DNA of 6,918 nt from an uncultured Clostridia bacterium (GCA_934131055.1 CAKOZB010000078.1:1-6918), one strand, 5' to 3'; positions 1 through 6,329 are shown, counted from the stretch's first letter. Program-made: numbers and translations. The notes: generated by a model not told the origin, from the sequence alone.

Positions 1-10
1 GGACAAAAAA

Positions 11-1201
11 ATGAAAGTATTAGTTTTAAATTGTGGTAGTTCATCACTAAAATATCAATTAATAGACATGGACACAGAAGAGGTTATGGCCAAAGGAACT
101 TATGAGAGAATAGGAGAGCAATCTTTTGTTACTCATAAAGTTAATGGAGAAAAATTTAGATTTGAACATCCTGTAAAAACACATAAAGAAGCAATCGATT
201 TTATGACAGAATTATTATTAGACCCTAAATACAATACAATAAAGAGCCTCGCTGAAATTGACGGAATTGGACACAGAGTTGCTCAAGGAGCAGACAAGTT
301 TAGCTCATCAGTTATAATTGATGAAGATGTAATTGCAAAAATTGATGAATGTGCAGCTTTAGCACCAGTTCACAACAAGGCTGCTATAACAGGAATTAGA
401 GCTGCTATGGAAGCAATGCCAGGAAAGCCAAATGTTGCAGTATTTGATACTGTATTCCATCAAACAATTCCAGAAGAAAGATATACATATCCAATTCCAT
501 ACAAATACTATGAAAAATATGGAATAAGAAAATATGGATTCCATGGAACATCTCATAAATACGTTTCAGCAAGAATTGCAGAACTTTTAGGAAAACCAGT
601 AGAAGAGCTAAAAACAGTAGTATGCCATTTAGGACAAGGTGCAAGCCTATGTGCAGTTAAAGGCGGAAAAAGCGTTGATACAACAATGGGACTAACTCCA
701 CTTGGAGGAATACCTATGTGTGCTCGTTCTGGAGATTTGGATCCATCAATAGTAACATACTTAATGAAAAAAGAAAATTTAACACCAGATGAAATGGAAT
801 TAATATTAAATAAAGAATCTGGAATATTAGGGCTTTCAGGAGTATCTGCAGACTTTAGAGATATAGAAGCTGAAGCTGCAAAAGGAAATAAGAGAGCAGA
901 GCTTGCAATAAGTGCTTATGCGTACAAAGTAGCACAATACATAGCTCAATACATAGTTTCACTTGGTGGACTAGATACAATCGTATTTACAGCAGGAATT
1001 GGAGAAAACCAATACAATGCTAGAAGAAGAATATGTGAAAACTTAAAATGCTTCGGAGTAGAAATAGACGAAGCAAAGAACCATGAATTTAGAGATGAAG
1101 GAAGAATATCTTCTCCAAATTCAAAAGTAGAGGTTTGGGTAGTTCCAACAAACGAAGAGTTAATGATAGCAAGAGATACGAGAGATTTGATTACAAAATA
1201 A
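11..1201 (+). CDS. ackA: Acetate kinase (ATP:acetate phosphotransferase)
   Basis: Cytoplasmic enzyme that interconverts acetyl phosphate + ADP and acetate + ATP, the energy-yielding last step of acetate fermentation; its usual partner is phosphotransacetylase. The 396 residues match the normal family length. Visible ASKHA-fold motifs are LNCGSSSLK near residue 6, GHRVAQG at 87-93, FDTVFH at 145-150, YGFHGTSH at 175-182, HLGQGAS at 206-212, ARSGDLDPS at 238-246, FTAGIGEN at 326-333 and TNEELMIARDT at 380-390. By comparison with the Methanosarcina enzyme, R89, D146, H178, R239 and E382 fill the known active-site positions. The ATG follows GGA at bases 1-3 with a 7-base spacer; the rest of that ribosome site lies off the window. 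Oddities are Q209 where most homologues have Asn (HLGNG) and RVAQG where RVVHG is common. Arginine codons are 16 AGA and one CGT. No clear terminator follows. Confidence 0.97.
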   Translation: MKVLVLNCGSSSLKYQLIDMDTEEVMAKGTYERIGEQSFVTHKVNGEKFRFEHPVKTHKEAIDFMTELLLDPKYNTIKSLAEIDGIGHRVAQGADKFSSSVIIDEDVIAKIDECAALAPVHNKAAITGIRAAMEAMPGKPNVAVFDTVFHQTIPEERYTYPIPYKYYEKYGIRKYGFHGTSHKYVSARIAELLGKPVEELKTVVCHLGQGASLCAVKGGKSVDTTMGLTPLGGIPMCARSGDLDPSIVTYLMKKENLTPDEMELILNKESGILGLSGVSADFRDIEAEAAKGNKRAELAISAYAYKVAQYIAQYIVSLGGLDTIVFTAGIGENQYNARRRICENLKCFGVEIDEAKNHEFRDEGRISSPNSKVEVWVVPTNEELMIARDTRDLITK

Positions 1202-1264
1202 GATGTACACATCGGCAGTTGGTTCATGACCTATGAATCGGCATATGAACACAGAAATAAATAG

Positions 1265-1293
1265 TTGCTAAAATCGAAAAAACGTAGTAAAAT
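1265..1293 (+). promoter_or_regulatory. Candidate sigma-A promoter of the TPM-like gene pair
   Basis: TTGCTA at 1265-1270 (4 of 6 match to the -35 consensus) and TAAAAT at 1288-1293 (5 of 6 match to -10) are separated by exactly 17 bases. Transcription would start near 1300, giving a leader of about 165 bases before the first long gene. It lies between ackA and a pair with different codon use, which fits a separate transcription unit. AT-rich DNA yields such matches by chance, so this is moderate evidence. Confidence 0.5.
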
Positions 1294-1306
1294 AGATACA
1301 TATTGG

Positions 1307-1335
1307 TATATAACCTGCTTTTTGCAGGCTGTATA
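1307..1335 (+). promoter_or_regulatory. Hairpin in the leader of the TPM-like gene pair
   Basis: CCTGC (1314-1318) and GCAGG (1324-1328) close a TTTTT loop. The stem continues outward after one A/C mismatch with six more pairs, TATATA (1307-1312) against TGTATA (1330-1335), including one G-T. It would lie right after the predicted transcription start. No T-run follows, so it is not a normal terminator; it may protect the 5' end of the mRNA or be regulatory. GTATA/TATAC (1331-1343) could form a small competing stem. Confidence 0.4.
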
Positions 1336-1378
1336 AAGTATACTCTACAAAAAATAATTATTTTTAGGAGGAAAGCTC

Positions 1379-1402
1379 ATGAAACGGTTGATTAGTGTTT
1401 AG
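1379..1402 (+). CDS. Seven-residue micro-ORF (MKRLISV), possible leader peptide or gene remnant
   Basis: ATG at 1379 is preceded by a perfect AGGAGG (1366-1371) with a 7-base spacer, the best canonical ribosome site in the window, yet the frame stops at TAG after seven codons. It sits 64 bases upstream of the first TPM-like gene and in another frame. Its start (MKRL) resembles that of the second TPM-like protein (MKRLKDF), so it may be the stump of a lost paralogous 5' end. It could also be a translated leader affecting downstream expression. No run of one regulatory amino acid is present, so classical attenuation is not indicated. Confidence 0.35.
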   Translation: MKRLISV

Positions 1403-1466
1403 AAATCTGGATCGTCTGTCAAAATGAAAATAGTTTATTAACAAATTCAAACGAAAGGAGACTATT

Positions 1467-2051
1467 ATGGCACACGGTGGACATTCTGGAGGTGCTCGGA
1501 TTCATTCGCATACCCACTATCACAGAAGCAGTTGGAATGGAGGATTTGATAGCGACAATATAGGTGCTATACTATTGATGAGTACTTTCCTAATTGCTAT
1601 CATAGTAGCCGTAATTTTTAAGTTTTTGTCTAGTGATAATATCGGTGACAAGAAACCTCTCGAAGGCAATTACAAAGTTGTGCAATATTTGCATGATGAC
1701 GACGTATTTTCAAATCAAGACGAGTTATTACAAGGTCTGGAATACCTGAAAGAAAAGACTAATGTTCAGATGATTGTAATGACTTCTTTGGAGAAATGGT
1801 CTGACAAAAAGGCTGTTGAAGAGTACTATCTTTTAGTGGAAGACGAAGCGCACGTGTTGCTCATTGTACCGCCTGAAGGCTCGAAATATCCGTTTTACTA
1901 TGCAATTGGAGATGAAGCCGATACTGTAATAGATGATAAAGCAATTAAGTACTTTATAAAACAAGTAGAAGATTCTCGAGATAGTAAGGAATGGAACAAG
2001 CAATTATGTGAATTCGCTGACAAGTTGCTGGAAAGCTCAGAGACTTCTTGA
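1467..2051 (+). CDS. Membrane-anchored TPM-like domain protein with His-rich N-terminus (first paralogue)
   Basis: A 194-residue protein of unproven function. Residues 1-20 hold six histidines (H3, 6, 13, 15, 17, 19) with Gly and Ser, a composition able to bind metal. One membrane segment lies at about 32-54. Residues 66-188 resemble the TPM domain (YgcG/TLP18.3 type): an opening VVQYLHDDDVFSNQDEL, a long helix, the strand VQMIVMT, then a hydrophobic strand LLIVPPEG, YAIGDEA, and a C-terminal helix. TPM domains are usually extracytoplasmic, some bind metal or show phosphatase activity, and many roles are unknown. The typical Gly/Ser-rich C-terminal tail is absent. ATG is chosen because AAAGGAG (1454-1460) lies 6 bases upstream. 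The second paralogue follows after 38 bases, so they are probably co-transcribed. Two of its three arginine codons are CGN, unlike ackA. The family call is by pattern only. Confidence 0.6.
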   Translation: MAHGGHSGGARIHSHTHYHRSSWNGGFDSDNIGAILLMSTFLIAIIVAVIFKFLSSDNIGDKKPLEGNYKVVQYLHDDDVFSNQDELLQGLEYLKEKTNVQMIVMTSLEKWSDKKAVEEYYLLVEDEAHVLLIVPPEGSKYPFYYAIGDEADTVIDDKAIKYFIKQVEDSRDSKEWNKQLCEFADKLLESSETS

Positions 2052-2089
2052 AGCCAATGATGAACATGTAATAGGAGATTGATTCATAT

Positions 2090-2617
2090 ATGAAACGACT
2101 AAAAGATTTTGTAAAACAAACTTTTCGGTATGATGTAGACATGGCACTTTTTGTTGCGTGTTGCATGGCAGTTTGTCTGATGGTATATGGAATTATATCA
2201 ACCATATTTCCTAACTCCAACATTGGTGGAAAAAAACCTCTTGAAGGAGAGTATGAAGTTGTGCAATATTTGCATGATGATAATATTTTTTCTAACCAAG
2301 AAGAATTAATTCAAGGACTGGAATACATGCGTGAGAAGACCAATATTCAGATGATTATTATAGCCTCTTCTGATAAATGGTCTGATGGTGCGGCTGTTCG
2401 CAAGTACTATCTAACTGTGGAAGATGAGGGACATATTCTGCTCGTGGTTCCACCAGAAGGATCTACAAATCAATTTCGATACGCTATTGGCAACAAAGCA
2501 AATCAAGTAATAGATAGTAAAGCAATGCAGTATTTGCTTAGCCAAGTAAGAAATTCTCGTGACGGAAAATATTGGAAAACAAAGATATGTGAGTTTGCCG
2601 ATAAGTTAATCAGCTGA
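2090..2617 (+). CDS. Membrane-anchored TPM-like domain protein (second paralogue)
   Basis: A 175-residue protein. Its residues 45-175 match residues 59-189 of the preceding protein at about 84 of 131 positions by hand count, and 25 consecutive bases are identical (1675-1699 and 2256-2280). The N-terminus is unrelated: a basic stretch (MKRLKDFVKQTFR) followed by a membrane segment at about 18-40 with three cysteines (C24, C25, C29). Basic residues before the segment predict N-inside and the TPM-like domain outside the cell. The domain keeps VVQYLHDDNIFSNQ, VEDEGHILLVVPPEG, YAIG and CEFADKL. The only usable start is this ATG, although AGGAG (2073-2077) lies 12 bases away, longer than usual. Six of seven arginine codons are CGN, against one of 17 in ackA. 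No LemA or rhomboid partner is seen nearby. Function unknown. Confidence 0.6.
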   Translation: MKRLKDFVKQTFRYDVDMALFVACCMAVCLMVYGIISTIFPNSNIGGKKPLEGEYEVVQYLHDDNIFSNQEELIQGLEYMREKTNIQMIIIASSDKWSDGAAVRKYYLTVEDEGHILLVVPPEGSTNQFRYAIGNKANQVIDSKAMQYLLSQVRNSRDGKYWKTKICEFADKLIS

Positions 2618-2651
2618 AAACAAGTATGTGCTAATTTGCATTTACATGTTG

Positions 2652-2691
2652 CAGCAACGGAGTATTCGTTTCTACGGATGCTCCGTTGCTG
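2652..2691 (+). terminator. Strong hairpin ending the TPM-like gene pair, probable terminator
   Basis: Arms 2652-2668 and 2675-2691 pair over 17 positions with only two G-T wobbles (CAGCAACGGAG outside, ATTCG inside) around the loop TTTCTA. It begins 35 bases after the second TPM-like stop codon. The following sequence is TTTATAAAATATTTTTATT, a broken rather than solid T-tract, so termination may be partial. Being nearly symmetrical, it may also block transcription from the other side. Confidence 0.75.
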
Positions 2692-2739
2692 TTTATAAAA
2701 TATTTTTATTCCAAAAAATATTTTTAGTGAACAAAAATG

Positions 2740-2768
2740 TTGTCTTTTTTGTCTAAAAGACTTATAAT
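2740..2768 (+). promoter_or_regulatory. Sigma-A promoter for the recombinase-peptidase-prfB unit
   Basis: TTGTCT (2740-2745) and a perfect TATAAT (2763-2768) are 17 bases apart. The start would fall near 2775, leaving a leader of about 45 bases before the recombinase ATG. It sits just downstream of the preceding hairpin, which supports a transcription unit boundary here. Confidence 0.65.
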
Positions 2769-2819
2769 ATAAATGGTTATAAATACCGAAAACTAATAGA
2801 AAACAAAGGACCAATAAAA

Positions 2820-3833
2820 ATGATAAATACAGATGGAAATCCAGATTTTTTAAATGCATTTTTGGACTATACAACCTCGATTTTAAACAAATCGCCTGGT
2901 ACTGTAAAAGAATATAACTATGATTTAAATAGATTTTTAAAATATATAATGTATCGTTTTAAATTAACAGATGAGAAAAATTTTGATGCAATAGATATTC
3001 ATAATATGGATTTGGATACATTAAATAGAATAAAACTAGACGATATACATGCGTATTTGTTTTATTTGGCCAATAGTTGCCAAAGCAAACCAGCAACAAG
3101 AGCTAGAAAAACAGCTAGTATTAGGGTGTTCTTTAAATATATGTCGCAAAAGGCTGCAAAGCCAATGGACCATAACCCAGCACTAAATTTAGAGTCACCT
3201 AAAATAGGAGTACGTGTTCCTAGATACCTTTCTTTAGAGGAAAGTAAAAAACTTTTAGCTGCTACGAACAACGAAGATACGAGAAATAAGGAACGTGATT
3301 ATGCAATTATTACATTGTTTTTAAATTGCGGAATGCGTTTATCTGAACTTGTTGGAATAAACATTAAAGATATAGATTTTGATGAAGCAAAAATGAATGT
3401 AACAGGTAAAGGCAACAAAGAACGTGTTATATATTTAAATAAATCATGCATGAGTGCATTAGACAATTACTTAGCAATACGACCTAAAACAGGCATAAAA
3501 CAAGGCTCTGAGAATGCATTATTCTTAAGTGAGAGACTAGAAAGAATAAGCAATAGAACAGTTCAATATGTTGTAAAACAAGAATTGTTGAGGGCTGGTT
3601 TGGACACAAATAAATATTCAGTGCATAAATTAAGACACACTGCTGCAACGTTAATGTATAGGTATGGAAACGTTGATATTAGAGCACTTCAAGTATTATT
3701 AGGACATGATAGTATATCAACTACACAAATTTACACTCACGTTGATGACCAGCAAGTTAGAAATGCTGTCGAAGATAATCCTTTGGCAGACCTAGAAAGT
3801 GAATATGAAAAACAGAAGAAATTTGAAATATAA
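2820..3833 (+). CDS. Xer-type tyrosine recombinase
   Basis: Site-specific DNA recombinase/integrase with all catalytic residues visible: R173 (GMRLSEL), K197 (TGKGNKERV, beta-hairpin lysine), H269 and R272 (HKLRH), H296 (LLGHDSISTTQ) and nucleophile Y305 (IYTHV). The N-terminal SAM-like core-binding domain spans about 8-120. At 337 residues it is longer than typical XerC/XerD (about 300), with extra sequence around 48-75 and a charged C-terminal tail. AAAGGA (2805-2810) lies 9 bases before the ATG. The sequence resembles chromosome-dimer-resolving XerC/XerD, but I cannot tell XerC from XerD or from a phage/element integrase, so no symbol is given. No excisionase, attachment site or other mobile gene is visible, and the neighbours are housekeeping genes, which favours a chromosomal Xer. 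The peptidase gene follows after 65 bases. Confidence 0.92.
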   Translation: MINTDGNPDFLNAFLDYTTSILNKSPGTVKEYNYDLNRFLKYIMYRFKLTDEKNFDAIDIHNMDLDTLNRIKLDDIHAYLFYLANSCQSKPATRARKTASIRVFFKYMSQKAAKPMDHNPALNLESPKIGVRVPRYLSLEESKKLLAATNNEDTRNKERDYAIITLFLNCGMRLSELVGINIKDIDFDEAKMNVTGKGNKERVIYLNKSCMSALDNYLAIRPKTGIKQGSENALFLSERLERISNRTVQYVVKQELLRAGLDTNKYSVHKLRHTAATLMYRYGNVDIRALQVLLGHDSISTTQIYTHVDDQQVRNAVEDNPLADLESEYEKQKKFEI

Positions 3834-3898
3834 TAGAAGATAAGAACCGATTATGACTAATCATATGTAATAAATCACGAAATAATTAGGAGAATAAA

Positions 3899-4591
3899 TT
3901 GAAACAAAAAAGCGAAGAATATCGTATTATAAATGATATAAAATGCAAAATAGTGTATGAAAAAATAAAAAACACATATATTCAAATAAAAGATGGTGAA
4001 GTTATAATAAAAACTTCACCTCGTTCGTCAATTAAATATATTGAAGATGTTGTGAATAGTAAAGTAGATTGGATAAATAAGAAATTACAGGAACAATCTA
4101 CCAAACAAAGCACAACGTATAAAAATGGAAGTACGGTAAGAGTATTAGGCAAGCCATATACACTAAAAATAATGTACGTTGATAGCAAAAGAAACACACT
4201 TAATATGGATAATCAATATTTATACTGTGATTTAAGCAGAGATTGCAAAGAAAATGAGCAAGAAAATGTAAAGAAATTAATTGATAAATTATATAAATAC
4301 ATTGCAACAGAAGAAGTTCCGTCAGCAATGGAAGATTTAAAAGTGCGTACAGGTTTAGCTCCGCTAGAATGCAATATAAAGAACTTAAAAGCAACATGGG
4401 GAATATGTTCTTCAAAGAAAAAAATAAGCATAAATCAAAACCTGATGGCTTACAGTAGGCATGCAATAGAATATGTATGCTTACATGAAATTTGCCATTT
4501 AAAACATATGAACCATTCAAAACAATTTTGGAACATGGTCGAATATTATATGCCTGATTACATGGAAGCAAAAAAGGAATTGAAAGGCTGA
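3899..4591 (+). CDS. YgjP-like zinc metallopeptidase domain protein (DUF45, M48-related)
   Basis: A 230-residue soluble protein with the zinc-peptidase motif HEICH at 196-200 (zinc ligands H196 and H200, catalytic E197) and likely third ligand H206 in HMNHS. Family hallmarks are WGICSSKKKISIN at 167-179, NLMAYS at 181-186, the helix leading to CLHEICHLKH, and FW at 210-211. The N-terminal half forms a strand-rich region with KVDWINKKL at 55-63, as in YgjP/DUF45 proteins; GSTVRVLGKPYTLK at 77-90 also fits. The substrate is unknown. Translation starts at TTG: AGGAG (3888-3892) is 6 bases upstream and no ATG fits. It lies 65 bases after the recombinase and 34 bases before prfB, so it is probably co-transcribed with both. 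No signal peptide is seen. Confidence 0.88.
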   Translation: MKQKSEEYRIINDIKCKIVYEKIKNTYIQIKDGEVIIKTSPRSSIKYIEDVVNSKVDWINKKLQEQSTKQSTTYKNGSTVRVLGKPYTLKIMYVDSKRNTLNMDNQYLYCDLSRDCKENEQENVKKLIDKLYKYIATEEVPSAMEDLKVRTGLAPLECNIKNLKATWGICSSKKKISINQNLMAYSRHAIEYVCLHEICHLKHMNHSKQFWNMVEYYMPDYMEAKKELKG

Positions 4592-4625
4592 AACATTGAT
4601 TTTTTGATGAAAGGATAGTGATAAA

Positions 4626-5763
4626 ATGATTGATTTAGACGAAAATACTAAAAAGTTGGAGTCTTTAAAAAATAGACTAAAAGAAGTAGGTGACTCTCTT
4701 TGACATTGCTAGTTTAGAAGAAGAATTGCATGCATTAGAGAAAAAGACTGAAGAGCCTTCTTTTTGGGAAAATTCACAGAATTCTAGTAAAACGTTAAAA
4801 AGAATAAATGAACTTAAGAATAAAACAGAAAACTACAAAAAAATATCATCAACATTTGAATATATAGAAGAATTAAATGAATTAGTAAAGTCTGAAATTC
4901 AAGAAGGTACAAACCAGGAGGAATTAGATTCAGAAGCAAAAGAAATTTTAGACACAACAGAAAATCTTGAAAAAGACATAGAAAAGCTTGAAATAACAAC
5001 GCTTCTATCTGGAAAATATGATAACAACAATGCAATTTTAACATTGCACCCTGGTGCTGGTGGAACAGAGGCTCAAGATTGGGTTGAAATGTTATATAGA
5101 ATGTACTGCAGATGGGCAAACAGCAATGGATATGAAGTAAAAGAATTAGACTATTTAGCAGGTGATGAAGCCGGGATAAAAAGCGTTACATTTCTAGTAT
5201 CTGGACCATATGCATACGGATATCTAAAAGGTGAAATGGGAGTACATAGATTAGTTAGAATTTCTCCATTTGATGCTGGTGGCAGACGCCATACATCATT
5301 TGCTTCATTAGAAGTATTGCCTGAAATAACAGAAGACGTTGAAATTAATATAAATCCAGATGATTTAAGAGTAGACACATACCGTGCATCTGGAGCAGGT
5401 GGTCAACACATAAACAAAACATCATCAGCAATCAGAATTACTCACATTCCAACAAACATAGTAGTTACATGTCAGTCAGAAAGATCTCAGATTCAAAATA
5501 GAGAAACGGCAATGAAGATGCTAAAATCAAAATTGCTTGACTTAAAAGAAAAAGAAAATAAAGATACAATAGATGACTTAAAAGGTGTTCAAATGGATAT
5601 TGCATGGGGAAGTCAAATTCGTTCATACGTATTTTGTCCATATACACTAGTAAAAGACCATAGAACAAATTACGAAGTAGGAAACGTTCAAGCTGTAATG
5701 GACGGAGATTTGAACGGATTCATAGACAGTTATTTAAAATACAAAGCATCTTCAAATTCATAA
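4626..5763 (+). CDS. prfB: Peptide chain release factor 2, made by programmed +1 frameshift
   Basis: RF2 releases the finished peptide at UGA and UAA codons in the ribosome. The gene is in two frames: 25 codons from ATG 4626 (MIDLDENTKK...GDSL) to CTT at 4698, then in-frame TGA (4701-4703). Slipping one base on CTTT continues as GAC (4702) to the stop at 5763, for a product of 378 residues. In full-length numbering, the SPF stop-codon recognition tripeptide is at 213-215 and the catalytic GGQ at 258-260. The N-terminal coiled helical domain is rich in Glu/Lys. AAAGGA (4610-4615) is 10 bases before ATG. The second frame cannot begin earlier than GTG 4690 because TAG precedes it, and its first residues lack the conserved RF2 start. 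Regulation is autogenous: low RF2 slows termination at UGA and favours the shift. Confidence 0.96.
4685..4704 (+). promoter_or_regulatory. Programmed +1 frameshift site of prfB
   Basis: The slippery CTT-TGA-C (4698-4704) is the standard RF2 recoding site: tRNA-Leu on CTT shifts to TTT and GAC is read next. Upstream, 4685-4693 (AGTAGGTGA) matches the extended Shine-Dalgarno AGGAGGTGA at eight of nine positions and can pair with 16S rRNA. The AGG ends seven bases before CTT, against three in the Escherichia coli site, so the stimulator is placed unusually. Confidence 0.88.
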
Positions 5764-5828
5764 ATATATTAAATAAAACTCTTATATTTATTATGTTGTA
5801 GTTCCAATAGAAAATTCATTAAACCCTG

Positions 5829-5857
5829 TTCTAAAATAGACAAGACCCGAATATAAT
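5829..5857 (+). promoter_or_regulatory. Candidate promoter upstream of yabP
   Basis: A perfect TATAAT (5852-5857) has only a weak -35 partner, TTCTAA (5829-5834), at 17 bases. The overlapping AATATAAT also matches six of eight positions of the sigma-E -10 consensus CATACAAT, but I find no good sigma-E -35. In Bacillus subtilis yabQ depends on sigma-E. The assignment between the two factors is open. Confidence 0.3.
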
Positions 5858-5889
5858 TAAATATATGAAATAGGGAAGGGGAAAGGCCT

Positions 5890-6192
5890 ATGGACGACAG
5901 AAAGAACATGCCTCAAAATAATGGAAATGTAGTTCAAAATTTGATTTTAGAAAATAGAGAAAAGTTAACCATAACAGGAGTTGTAGATGTATTAAGCTTT
6001 GATGACCAAATAGTAATAGTAGAAACACAATTAGGATTACTTACTGTAAAAGGTGAGGATTTGCGAATAAATAAGCTTAGTATAGATAGTTTAGAAGTAA
6101 TAATTGAAGGTCAAATTTACAATATGGGCTACAGTAATGATGAAATTGGCAAAAAAAATTCTGGTAGTTTATTAGGTAAAATTTTTAAGTAA
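5890..6192 (+). CDS. yabP: Sporulation protein YabP
   Basis: A 100-residue protein covering the entire YabP family. It shows LILENREKLTITGV at 18-31, LSFDD at 35-39, TQLGLLTVKGEDL at 46-58, EGQI at 73-76 and the C-terminal SLLGKIFK at 93-100. It is predicted to be a soluble beta-rich protein without a signal or membrane segment. In Bacillus subtilis yabP belongs to the mother-cell sporulation genes, next to yabQ and divIC; its molecular role is not settled. The ATG is supported by AAGGGG (5876-5881) 8 bases upstream. Unlike the common arrangement, the gene upstream is prfB and not the S4-domain RNA-binding gene (yabO/hslR type). yabQ follows after 137 bases. Confidence 0.93.
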   Translation: MDDRKNMPQNNGNVVQNLILENREKLTITGVVDVLSFDDQIVIVETQLGLLTVKGEDLRINKLSIDSLEVIIEGQIYNMGYSNDEIGKKNSGSLLGKIFK

Positions 6193-6329
6193 AGAAAATA
6201 ATTCATAACTGCAATATAATAATTTTATATATTTTCTGCAATAATGAAATGCAATTTTATATAAAAGATTGTACTGTATTTAAAAATTTAGTTTTAGCTT
6301 AGTGACTAGAAGGAGAATTAAAACCAAAT
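6193..6329 (+). repeat. AT-rich yabP-yabQ gap with short repeated motifs
   Basis: This gap is long for the pair. AATTTTATATA occurs twice exactly (6221-6231 and 6253-6263) and TGCAAT three times (6210, 6237, 6250), with no constant unit. No gene, convincing promoter or T-tailed hairpin is seen. AGGAG at 6311-6315 serves yabQ. Confidence 0.35.

Noticed and set aside
405..644. Open frame on the - strand inside ackA (and others at 359-556 and 946-1227)
   Set aside because: They lie antisense to a clearly conserved gene and have no ribosome site or recognisable protein; they are by-products of its codon pattern.
1202..1250. Search for an ackA terminator (TTCAT/ATGAA and GTTCAT/ATGAAC repeats)
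   Set aside because: Stems are only five to six AT-rich pairs, and no T-run follows, so no terminator is called.
2503..2874. 123-codon - strand frame across the 3' hairpin and recombinase start
   Set aside because: It overlaps two real genes and a terminator-like hairpin, has unusual composition and no family resemblance.
3849..3862. GATTA-TGAC-TAATC inverted repeat between recombinase and peptidase genes
   Set aside because: Five-base AT-rich arms without a T-tract or conserved operator pattern are expected by chance; not a terminator.
4200..4571. Hydrophobic - strand frames inside the peptidase gene, and similar ones in prfB and yabQ
   Set aside because: Hydrophobic, Phe/Leu/Cys-rich translations are expected opposite Lys/Glu-rich AT-rich genes; no ribosome sites support them.
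4690..5763. RF2 starting at GTG 4690 in a single frame
   Set aside because: No well-spaced Shine-Dalgarno precedes it, and the upstream frame encodes a typical RF2 N-terminus ending exactly at CTT-TGA-C, so frameshifting explains the gene better.
5761..5790. TAAATATA/TATATTTA inverted repeat after prfB
   Set aside because: All-A/T eight-base arms with a 14-base loop and no T-tract are too weak for a terminator call.
5774..5801. Possible dif-like recombination site containing ATTATGT
   Set aside because: Only about half of the positions agree with the Bacillus dif site as I recall it, the two arms do not form the expected dyad, and the region is almost pure A/T.
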